NCBI GenBank assembly: GCA_964537035.1
Contig: CAZIAK010000065.1
Span: 1-18,277 of the forward strand
Source of the DNA: CAZIAK01 sp964537035
Lineage (GTDB): Bacteria > Planctomycetota > B15-G4
Length of the DNA stretch: 18,277 nucleotides
Direction of reading: 5' to 3'
Below, one piece after another: positions 7,369 through 13,830 of the stretch (position 1 is the stretch's first letter; every line of letters starts with the position of its first letter). The notes beneath the pieces were generated by a model. It made no database searches, was not told the origin of the DNA, and worked only from the letters and a program-made list of their open reading frames with translations. Position numbers and translations under genes: made by a program.

Positions 7369-8360
7369 GAGGGCACGCTCCCGTTCGTCGCTGGCCCCAC
7401 CGCGGGCTGTTCAGCCGGGGGTTCCTTGATCACGCCCAGCGGGTAGCGGGGGATCATGTTCTCGGTGAGCCAGTCCGTGGACTCCGCAGGCGAGCAGCCC
7501 CAGTTCGTGGGACAGGTGCTGAGCAGCTCCACGAACGAGAAGCAGGTGCCGTCCCGCTGCAGCTCGAAGGCGCGCTTGATCATCTTCTTGGCTTTCAGCG
7601 CGTGGCGGGCGTCGTGCAACGAACCCCGGGCCACGTAGGCCGGCGTCTCCAGAGAGGACAGCAGCTCGGACACCCTGATGGGGAAGCCCGTGTCTGCCGT
7701 GTCCCGTCCCAAGGGCGACGTCGACGTCACCTGGCCGGGCAGGGTGGTGGGAGCCATCTGTCCGCCGGTCATGCCGTAGATGGCGTTGTTGACGAAGATC
7801 ACCGTGATGTTCTCGCCCCGGTTGGCCGCGTGCAAGATCTCGTTGCCGCCGATGGCCGCCAGGTCGCCGTCCCCTTGGTAGGTGAAGACGATGCTGTCGG
7901 GGCGAGCCCGCTTGGCGCCGGTGGCCACGGCCGGTGCTCGTCCGTGAGCGGCTTCGAACATGTCGAAGGCGAAGTACTCGTAGGCCAGGACGGCGCAGCC
8001 CACGGGCGCGATGCCCACGGTGCGCCCCAGCAGGCGCAGCTCTTGCAGCACCTCGGCCACCAGCCGGTGAGCGACCCCGTGGGTGCAGCCCGGACAGTAG
8101 TGGGTCATGCGTTCGGTGAGCCCGGTGGTGTTCACAAAGGTCTGGCGCTCGCGGTCGTTCCAGACCTCGATGCCCTGGTCGGGGCAGCTGACGGCGCAGA
8201 GCGTGCAGCCGATGCAGTCTTCGGGTTTGCCGGTGAAGGTCACGTACTGGTAGCCGCGCTCGTTGAGCTCGGTCGAGTACTGGATCAGGTTCTTGGGGCA
8301 GGCCTCGATGCAGAGCCCGCAACCCTTGCAGCGCACCTCCTCGATGGCAATCCTACCCAT
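7365..8360 (-). CDS. 2-oxoacid:ferredoxin oxidoreductase, fused ferredoxin (delta) + TPP beta subunit
   Basis: This 331-residue protein joins two parts that are often separate genes. Residues 1-65 are a 2x[4Fe-4S] ferredoxin domain with C11-x2-C14-x2-C17-x3-C21P and C49-x2-C52-x2-C55-x3-C59P. From about residue 85 it is the thiamine-diphosphate beta subunit: CPGCTHG (89-95), then GDGD (163-166) followed 26 residues later by NNAIYGMTGGQ, the GDG-x-NN pattern that binds Mg-ThDP. The electron path would run from the ThDP intermediate through these clusters to an external ferredoxin. The last 20 or so residues (Pro/Ala/Gly/Ser-rich) look disordered. ATG 8360 has GGAG 6 bases upstream and overlaps the end of the P-loop ATPase gene by 8 bases; its own stop overlaps the gamma start. 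Confidence 0.93.
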   Translation of the reverse strand: MGRIAIEEVRCKGCGLCIEACPKNLIQYSTELNERGYQYVTFTGKPEDCIGCTLCAVSCPDQGIEVWNDRERQTFVNTTGLTERMTHYCPGCTHGVAHRLVAEVLQELRLLGRTVGIAPVGCAVLAYEYFAFDMFEAAHGRAPAVATGAKRARPDSIVFTYQGDGDLAAIGGNEILHAANRGENITVIFVNNAIYGMTGGQMAPTTLPGQVTSTSPLGRDTADTGFPIRVSELLSSLETPAYVARGSLHDARHALKAKKMIKRAFELQRDGTCFSFVELLSTCPTNWGCSPAESTDWLTENMIPRYPLGVIKEPPAEQPAVGPATNGSVPS

Positions 8361-9246
8361 GGTGATCTCCGCTGAGGGTGTGGTCGGGCTGTTCGTTGAG
8401 TGGTGGTCGCTGCCCGCGGCCTGTGTCGAGAGGGCTCGCGATCGGTGGGTCCGGCGAGCTGTCGGCTACGCTCCAGGGCGGCAGCATGTGCCGGCTCAGG
8501 CGCAGCACGGGGACGTCGATGGCGGCGAGGTCAGGGTCGTCGGCGAGCACGTCCATGACCGACACGGCGCGCACGGGCAGACCTGTGATACTGGAGACTT
8601 CGCGGGACAGCTCCCAGCCTTCCAGCACGATGTCGACAGTGGTCTCGTCGACCAGGTGGCTGTTGGCGATCAGGCCGGTGACAGCCAGCCGGGACGACGA
8701 CTCGATGGCTGCGCGCATGGCCAGCACTTCGGGGACGTCTGCTGAGAAGGGGCGCCTGCTGTTGATCACCATCCAGAGTTCGCAGGCGGCCGTGTTCATG
8801 CGCGGCTGAAAGGCTGACAGCGCTCGGGCGCCCACGTCGTCCCCGCCCACGTCGAGCAGGGTCAGGGCGCCCGGGGGCGGGTGCAGCAGGCCGGCGATCT
8901 CGGGCAGCACGATGGGCAGGTCGGCGAAGACCTGGTTGCCAGGGGGCACGACGACCCGGACGCCAGCGGTTTCGAGTCGCTGCTGCGCCTCGCGGCTGCG
9001 GAAGTACGGGTTCACCAGGTCGAGGTCGGCCAGCTGCACTTGAGGCCGAGCGGCGGTCTGGGCGGCCCCGGTCTGACCGCCATCGCTTGGCCTCTGCGGA
9101 GGGGGCGCTGTGCAGCCGTTGGCGGCCAGGGCCAAGGCCAGGTTGACCGAGATCTCGGTCTTGCCCGTCCCGTAGGCGCCCACCACTGCCAGGACGGGGC
9201 CAGCGGCTGCGACCAGCTCATGGGACAAGGGCGAAGGACTGCCCAC
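8353..9246 (-). CDS. MinD/CooC-like P-loop ATPase, first gene of the oxidoreductase operon
   Basis: This is a 297-residue cytoplasmic P-loop NTPase. It starts at GTG 9246, supported by GGAG 7 bases upstream; no better ATG exists. It has Walker A GAYGTGKTE (residues 23-31), DLDLVNPYFRSRE (74-86) and DVGGDD (132-137) as the Walker-B-like segment. Residues about 150-235 (VINSRRPF, GLIANSHLV) match the base-recognition side of SIMIBI/MinD-type ATPases. From memory of the family, very similar ATPases precede 2-oxoacid:ferredoxin oxidoreductase genes in clostridia and other anaerobes; their role is unassigned, with metal-cluster or cofactor maturation a reasonable guess. A low-complexity insert (about residues 45-70, Ala/Pro/Gln/Gly-rich) and a Pro-rich tail (from about 265) look lineage-specific. 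The 8-base overlap with the beta gene implies one transcript. Confidence 0.85.
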   Translation of the reverse strand: MGSPSPLSHELVAAAGPVLAVVGAYGTGKTEISVNLALALAANGCTAPPPQRPSDGGQTGAAQTAARPQVQLADLDLVNPYFRSREAQQRLETAGVRVVVPPGNQVFADLPIVLPEIAGLLHPPPGALTLLDVGGDDVGARALSAFQPRMNTAACELWMVINSRRPFSADVPEVLAMRAAIESSSRLAVTGLIANSHLVDETTVDIVLEGWELSREVSSITGLPVRAVSVMDVLADDPDLAAIDVPVLRLSRHMLPPWSVADSSPDPPIASPLDTGRGQRPPLNEQPDHTLSGDHHG

Positions 9247-9462
9247 CTTGGTGCTCCGGGCTGGGGTCGGTCAGGCCCCGAGGTGACTTTTTCTATTCGT
9301 ACCGATGTGTCAGTTTATAGCCCTGTGCACGACGGCGCCACTGATTCCTGGTGTGTCGTGACGACCGATGGAGCCCCACGAGAAGGGGGCTGGCTGGCCC
9401 GCCGGCACCCCGAACCGTACGGTGCTCGGCTTCACTTCTCTCGCTGAACCAGGGAGTCCTTC
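9247..9462. promoter_or_regulatory. Divergent promoter region, oxidoreductase operon / peptidase lipoprotein
   Basis: This 216-base gap must hold the promoter of the leftward operon and that of the rightward lipoprotein. The only AT-rich patch is 9285-9320 (a T5 run, then TTTATA at 9314-9319), the most likely place for melting. No clear -35 pairs with it on either strand. A perfect 10-base palindrome ACCGTACGGT lies at 9414-9423, flanked by GCACC and GGTGC, 40-50 bases before the lipoprotein ATG, as an operator could. Confidence 0.4.
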
Positions 9463-10497
9463 ATGCGCGTCTGTGCCAGTGTCTTGATGGTGATGCTCGG
9501 GGGCTGCGCGGCGGCCTCCCCAGAGGCTGAGACGTCTGCCGATCAAGCTGCGGGGGCGGTGCTCTCCGACCTGCCCGCGAGCGGCAAGCGTGTGGTGGGC
9601 AGCAAGGGTCTGGCTCCTGACTTCGCGGCCGAGGCAGACGCGGTCATGGCCTCCATCGAGACCTGGCGCGGCCTGCCCTTCCTGACCGATCTGGTGATCG
9701 AGTTCGTGCCCGAGTCTGAGGCCGCAGAGAAGCTCGCCGGCTGGTATGAACCAGACACCGATCGCCTTGTCGTGGTGCAGAGCGACAACGCCAGGTTCGC
9801 CAAGGGCACCATGCTTCACGAGATGGTCCACGCCTTGCAGGACCAGCACTTCGACCTCTCGGCGGTGCACCTGACCGCCGCCGATGCAGACGGCGACCGG
9901 GCCCTGGCCGGTCTCATCGAAGGCGAGGCCATGCTGGCCGTCTCAGAGATCATGGACTACGACTTCGAACGCCACGCCGTGATCCCGCCCACCGGCGAGC
10001 TCGACGAGGTGCGCTTCGCCAAGGTCTTCCACTACGGCGCGGGCCTGCGCTTCGTGCGCGCACTGCGCGACGCCGGTGGCTGGGATCAGGTCGATCGCGC
10101 CTACCGCCACCCGCCCACAGGATCGGCGCAGATCTACCATGCCGATCGCTATCTGGCGGGGGTGGCAGCGCAGGCTCCCACGGCGGCTCTGCTAGGCAAT
10201 CCGTCGGGCTGGCAACGGGACACCGAGCAGCCCACGGGCGAGTTCGCGTTGCGAGTGGTGTTGTCCCGCGATGTGTCGACTCGGGGCCGGGCCGTGTCCA
10301 TCGCCGCCGGGTTGGCGGGGGATGCTCGGTATCGGCGGACAGACTCTGCCGAGGGCGGCGACCCCACAAGCCGTGTCTGGCTGCTGAACTTCAATGACGA
10401 GCCGGGCGCCAGCGCGTTTCTGCAGGCGGCGGACGAGCTGGCTCTGTCGGCGCAGCTTCTAGGTGACTCGGCGACGGTGGTGCGTGTGGACGAGTGA
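9463..10497 (+). CDS. Lipoprotein with HExxH zinc-peptidase signature
   Basis: This 344-residue protein is predicted to be membrane-anchored. ATG 9463 follows AGGGAG by 7 bases. The N-terminus ends in a lipobox (MLGG before C15), so signal peptidase II processing is expected, leaving a lipid-modified Cys. The zinc-peptidase motif HEMVH is at 119-123 within LHEMVHALQDQHFDL. A downstream EGEA (E153/E155) offers the third ligand in the gluzincin manner. Later YGAGLRFVRAL and PPTGSAQIYHADRYL match uncharacterised bacterial proteins that carry the same HALQDQHFDL signature. Catalysis is probable from intact ligands; the substrate is unknown. A DUF-type peptidase acting in the cell envelope is the best description. 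Confidence 0.8.
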   Translation: MRVCASVLMVMLGGCAAASPEAETSADQAAGAVLSDLPASGKRVVGSKGLAPDFAAEADAVMASIETWRGLPFLTDLVIEFVPESEAAEKLAGWYEPDTDRLVVVQSDNARFAKGTMLHEMVHALQDQHFDLSAVHLTAADADGDRALAGLIEGEAMLAVSEIMDYDFERHAVIPPTGELDEVRFAKVFHYGAGLRFVRALRDAGGWDQVDRAYRHPPTGSAQIYHADRYLAGVAAQAPTAALLGNPSGWQRDTEQPTGEFALRVVLSRDVSTRGRAVSIAAGLAGDARYRRTDSAEGGDPTSRVWLLNFNDEPGASAFLQAADELALSAQLLGDSATVVRVDE

Positions 10498-10564
10498 CCC
10501 ACTCACTCTTCGTCAGGGTGTCGGGGCGCCAGCCAGCCCAGCCGACGACGGGCTGCGAGGGGGC

Positions 10565-10582
10565 GGGAGCTTCATGGCTCCC
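10565..10582 (+). terminator. Hairpin between lipoprotein and transporter genes
   Basis: GGGAGC (10565-10570) and GCTCCC (10577-10582) form a perfect 6-bp stem with a 6-base loop, 68 bases after the lipoprotein stop. There is no T-run, so termination is uncertain; it may be a leader or mRNA-stabilising hairpin. Confidence 0.3.
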
Positions 10583-10658
10583 CAGCATTTCGCTCCCTTC
10601 GGCGACGCCTGTGTGGTTGGCTTCAGCTCCCCCGACGCGCTCGCCGAAAACTGTATCC

Positions 10659-11681
10659 ATGCCCGCTCCCTCCAGCTCTCTCCTTCGACGGACGCCGTTG
10701 CTGGTGGTGCTCTGCGTGTGGAGCGCCTGGCTCTTCGGCATGGTCTCCGGCGATCGCTGGAGTCTCTTCGGCGACAACTGGTTCATGTCCCTGACCATGA
10801 TGGCGGGGTCGTTCATCGCGGGCGCCACCAGCGAGGGCGGCGGGGCGGTGGCCTTCCCGGTCATGACTCTGGGCTTCGGCATCCAGCCTGGAGTCGCGCG
10901 GGACTTCTCCCTGCTGATCCAGTCGGTGGGCATGATCGCCGCCGCCATCACCATCTTCGCCCTGCGCACGCGGGTGGTTTACCAGGCCCTGATCTGGTCG
11001 AGCCTGGGGGGAGCCGTGGGCATCATCCTCGGCCTGGAGTACATCGCGCCCCTGATGACCCCGGCCTTCGCCAAGATGCTCTTCACCAGCGCCTGGCTCT
11101 CCTTCGCCTTCGCGCTCTTCTGGATCAACCGCTATCGGGAGCGGGAGGTGCACTACGGCATCACCAACTTCTTGCCTCGGCACGGTGTGCTGCTGGTGGT
11201 CACCGGCGTGGTGGGGGGCGTGGTCTCCGGGATCACAGGCAGCGGACTCGACATCGCGACGTTCGCCCTGCTGGTGCTGCGCCTGCGCATCTGCGAGAGC
11301 GTGGCCACGCCCACATCGGTGGTGCTCATGGGCATCAACGCCCTGGTGGGCGCGCTGTGGAAGGGACAGTCGGGCACCCTGTCCCTCGATGTGGAAGCCT
11401 GGAACTACTGGTGGGTCTGCGTGCCCATCGTGGTCATCGGCGCACCGGCGGGAGCCGCCTTCATCAAGACCCGCTCACGGCACTTCGTGGCCCGACTGCT
11501 CTACGCCAGCATCGCGGTGCAGTTCGTGGCCGCCCTGATCATCGTGCCCCAGACGGCCACGTTGCTGGGCTTCAGCGCGGGAGTCCTGGGACTGGGCGTG
11601 TTCTTCTTCGATCGCATGGCCAGCCGGGGCGTGCGCCGCCTGCTCTGGCTCAAAGAAGAGGGCCACCCGCCCACGGGGTGA
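10659..11681 (+). CDS. TauE/SafE-family membrane transporter
   Basis: This 340-residue polytopic inner-membrane protein belongs to the TauE/SafE (sulfite exporter-like) family, which moves organic or inorganic sulfur anions and related organic acids. It has about eight hydrophobic segments. The duplicated family signature appears at GSFIAGATSEGGGAVAFP (about 50-67) and again at GGVVSGITGSGLDIATFA (about 186-203). ATG 10659 is preferred because it places the first membrane helix at residues 12-28, although its ribosome binding site is weak. The frame is open back to a GTG at 10494 that overlaps the preceding stop (GTGA). That would add 55 residues unlike any transporter N-terminus, but translational coupling there cannot be excluded. 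The substrate is not determinable from sequence. Confidence 0.85.
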   Translation: MPAPSSSLLRRTPLLVVLCVWSAWLFGMVSGDRWSLFGDNWFMSLTMMAGSFIAGATSEGGGAVAFPVMTLGFGIQPGVARDFSLLIQSVGMIAAAITIFALRTRVVYQALIWSSLGGAVGIILGLEYIAPLMTPAFAKMLFTSAWLSFAFALFWINRYREREVHYGITNFLPRHGVLLVVTGVVGGVVSGITGSGLDIATFALLVLRLRICESVATPTSVVLMGINALVGALWKGQSGTLSLDVEAWNYWWVCVPIVVIGAPAGAAFIKTRSRHFVARLLYASIAVQFVAALIIVPQTATLLGFSAGVLGLGVFFFDRMASRGVRRLLWLKEEGHPPTG

Positions 11682-11727
11682 GACCGCGTGACGAGGGGGC
11701 GCGAGGCGTGGTGACCCCTCGCGGTCT
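11681..11727 (+). terminator. Strong 3' hairpin at the transporter stop codon
   Basis: AGACCGCG (11681-11688) pairs perfectly with CGCGGTCT (11720-11727). After a 5-base left bulge, AGGGG (11694-11698) pairs with CCCCT (11715-11719). That gives 13 GC-rich pairs beginning at the last base of the TGA. No U-tract follows, so it is terminator-like rather than a textbook intrinsic terminator. Confidence 0.45.
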
Positions 11728-11826
11728 GATCGCCGGTGGGTCCCTGGCTGCACCTGAGAGCTGCTACCCTGACGGCCGGGGATGTCCCCCGTCAGCACGG
11801 CTCGTCAGCAGAGGGAGGATCGCACC

Positions 11827-13473
11827 ATGGGTCTCGGTCGAATCATCGGTCTCGCGACGGCAGTCGCCGTGAGCTGCCTCTGCAGTGCCACCCCCTTAGC
11901 AGCAGCGCCAGCGGTGCAGGCCAGCGATCCGGCGGCCATGCAACGGCTCATGCCCGGGGACGCGGTGGCAGTGGTGGGCGCGCCCTCGCTCGCCGCGCTC
12001 GATCAGGCCATCGCCGCGCTGGCCCAGGCGGCACAGAGCAGAATCAAGGGGGCCAGTGGCCGCCTGTCTCAGTTGAGGGGCTGGCCCAAGACGATTCAGC
12101 TGGATCACTCCCGCCCCTTGCTGGTGGCCGTGCGTCCCATGCAAGGGCTCAGCTGGCCCGATCCCGTGTTCATTCTGCCGGTGACAGAGATCCCCGCGGT
12201 GAACAGCTACGCGCCTGGGTCGGCGCTCTACATTGACGGCGACTACATCGGCGTCTCTCAAGATGCGTCCTATGCTCCTGGGGGATCGGCCTCGCCTTTG
12301 GCCGATTCGCTGCCTGAGGGCCACGTCGCCGCTCGGGCCCATCTCGCCGAACTCCTGGGTCCGCTGCGCTCAGCAGCGACGGCCATGATGGCCGTGGTGG
12401 CTGCGAGCCAGCCCAGTGGTTTGGAGGGCATGGGTGGCATGGACTCGGCGGCTCTGATCTCTGCCTACACCGGCCTGGTCTTCGACGCCATCGAGGCCAC
12501 GCCTCTCGTTGAGGCGGGGCTGACCTTCGCGGACGGCCACTTCACGTTGGACGGCCTGTGCTCAGTACGCGAAGGGAGCGCCCTGGCTGATATCCCGCCC
12601 GCGAGCTGCGACAAGCTGGACGAGATGGTGAGTTGGCTCGATGCTGGGGCGCCCATGCAGATCGTGACGGCCATGGACGCCGGCGCGTACGCCAAGGTCT
12701 TGTCTGATTGGATGCTCGACACGTCTGGCATCTGGCCCCAAGCTTCCGAAGACGACCTCATGGAGTACTTGGCGACGATGCAGGTCTTGGGTGCCCGCTG
12801 CGGCTTCGTGTCCGTGGGAGAGATGGACTTTTCCGAGTACGGCATGGAGTTCGCTTACCAGTTCGAAGCCGAGGACCCCAACGGCATGGTCGAGTTGATG
12901 TCCCAGGTGATGGTCATGGGCTACCAGCTGGGCGGGGGGCAAGGGACCCAGGCCACCTCTACCACCGAGGACGGTTGGACGATTTCCGAGACATCGGTGG
13001 ACATGAACGCTTCGCTTGATCGGTTAGGGCTACCGGACACCCGGGCGAACGCTGCGACACAGGAGATGGTGCGCAAGGTCTACGGCGGCGACGGAGTGAT
13101 GCGCTTCAGCACGCGGGCGAGCGCCGACCGGGTGACCATGGTCATGGGGGGGCAAGAACCGGCAGGAGTCGCTGCCAGCCGGCCACCTGCCAGCGGCCAG
13201 GCTCCCGAGCAGATCGCGTTCGCTTTGCAACGGGTTGACGGCGCCCACACGCGGATGGCCATGCATCTGAACTACACCAGCTTGATGGTGTCCATGTTCA
13301 GCCTGATGAGCGAATCGCCTGAGTTGAACCTGCCACCCCTTGACCGACTCAAGGGTGCCGAGCCCGTCTCGCTGATCGTCTGGGCGGGGGGCAAGGGGAC
13401 GCAGTGGAACTTTGGCCTCGACTTCGACGTGGCAGCCATGGCGCGGCTCATGCAGTTGGTCACCGAGCGATAA
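11827..13473 (+). CDS. Exported protein of unknown function (DUF3352-like style)
   Basis: This is a 548-residue protein. ATG 11827 follows GGAGG by 8 bases; an in-frame ATG at 11782 would put 15 polar residues in front of the signal peptide and is rejected. The signal peptide is MGLGRIIGLATAVAVSCLCS with likely cleavage after LAA. The mature start (AAMQRLMPGDAVAVVGAPSL) and the run of alternating helical and strand-like segments recall planctomycete and cyanobacterial DUF3352-type proteins, but this is a weak resemblance. It is unusually Met-rich, for example around 12895-12925. I see no catalytic motif, repeat or membrane segment beyond the signal. It stands alone between a hairpin ending the transporter gene and another after its own stop. 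Confidence 0.82.
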   Translation: MGLGRIIGLATAVAVSCLCSATPLAAAPAVQASDPAAMQRLMPGDAVAVVGAPSLAALDQAIAALAQAAQSRIKGASGRLSQLRGWPKTIQLDHSRPLLVAVRPMQGLSWPDPVFILPVTEIPAVNSYAPGSALYIDGDYIGVSQDASYAPGGSASPLADSLPEGHVAARAHLAELLGPLRSAATAMMAVVAASQPSGLEGMGGMDSAALISAYTGLVFDAIEATPLVEAGLTFADGHFTLDGLCSVREGSALADIPPASCDKLDEMVSWLDAGAPMQIVTAMDAGAYAKVLSDWMLDTSGIWPQASEDDLMEYLATMQVLGARCGFVSVGEMDFSEYGMEFAYQFEAEDPNGMVELMSQVMVMGYQLGGGQGTQATSTTEDGWTISETSVDMNASLDRLGLPDTRANAATQEMVRKVYGGDGVMRFSTRASADRVTMVMGGQEPAGVAASRPPASGQAPEQIAFALQRVDGAHTRMAMHLNYTSLMVSMFSLMSESPELNLPPLDRLKGAEPVSLIVWAGGKGTQWNFGLDFDVAAMARLMQLVTER

Positions 13474-13477
13474 CCCG

Positions 13478-13497
13478 AGGCTCAAGAACCCGAGCCT
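13478..13497 (+). terminator. Small hairpin just after the unknown exported protein gene
   Basis: AGGCTC (13478-13483) pairs with GAGCCT (13492-13497) over an 8-base loop, starting 5 bases after the TAA stop. No T-run follows. The position favours a 3'-end role. Confidence 0.4.
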
Positions 13498-13580
13498 GGC
13501 GGCCCATGGGCGGCCCTCGGATGCAGATGGGGGCCTTGGCGGCCCAGAACAGCAGAGAACGGCCCAGAGCGACCTGAAGG

Positions 13581-13726
13581 GGGCTCGATGAGCCCGTAAG
13601 TACCCCAGACGGCAAAGGCGAGATCTGTGCATGGACGCCGAGGGGCTGCCCCGACGGGGGTAGGTGGCTCCCCCATACGCGCAGTGCATATGCGCAGAAT
13701 ATGAATAGCGGGGTGCTAAATCCCCT
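13581..13726 (+). ncRNA. Candidate structured 5' leader (hairpin series)
   Basis: Several stems occur in a row: GGGCTC 13581-13586 with GAGCCC 13590-13595; GGCG 13617-13620 with CGCC 13636-13639; GGGG 13642-13645 with CCCC 13649-13652; GGGGG 13656-13660 with CCCCC 13670-13674, extended inward by AG/CT; GCGCA 13679-13683 with TGCGC 13691-13695; and GGGG 13710-13713 with CCCC 13722-13725. They lie 105-250 bases before the deiminase ATG. GC-rich DNA forms short stems by chance, so this is only a candidate regulatory RNA. Confidence 0.25.
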
Positions 13727-13830
13727 GGGGCAATGTAACCTGACTCGCAGATCCGCTGATGCGCGCCGCGATGGCGGGGCGCGTCGCAGCGGTGCTTGCT
13801 CACGCCCCTTCATTCACGGGAGATCCGCAC

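Larger units (their letters stand above)
13474..13830 (+). other. 357-base non-coding leader before the deiminase gene
   Basis: No gene is supported here. An antisense frame crosses it but has no ribosome binding site, and its translated sequence does not look like a protein. The region opens with a small terminator-like hairpin and then holds a close series of short hairpins (13581-13726, listed separately). It is AT-richer around 13684-13725, where a promoter is most likely, though no clear -35/-10 pair was found. It does not match the cyclic-di-GMP, cobalamin or SAM riboswitch cores I checked by eye. Confidence 0.5.

Noticed and set aside
9287..9319. Sigma-70-type promoter at the T5 run / TTTATA
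   Set aside because: TTTATA could serve as -10, but no hexamer resembling TTGACA lies 16-18 bases upstream on either strand. Only the general promoter region is annotated.
10494..10658. Upstream GTG start of the transporter overlapping the lipoprotein stop
   Set aside because: The overlap is tempting as coupling, but the extra 55 residues are low-complexity, unlike TauE/SafE N-termini, and include a hairpin sequence. Kept only as an alternative.
13600..13680. Cyclic-di-GMP (GEMM) riboswitch suggested by GGCAAAGGCG and GGGTAGGTGG
   Set aside because: The conserved core (GGCAAACC, then GACGCAAAGCC and the tetraloop receptor in order) is not present. The resemblance is limited to short fragments.
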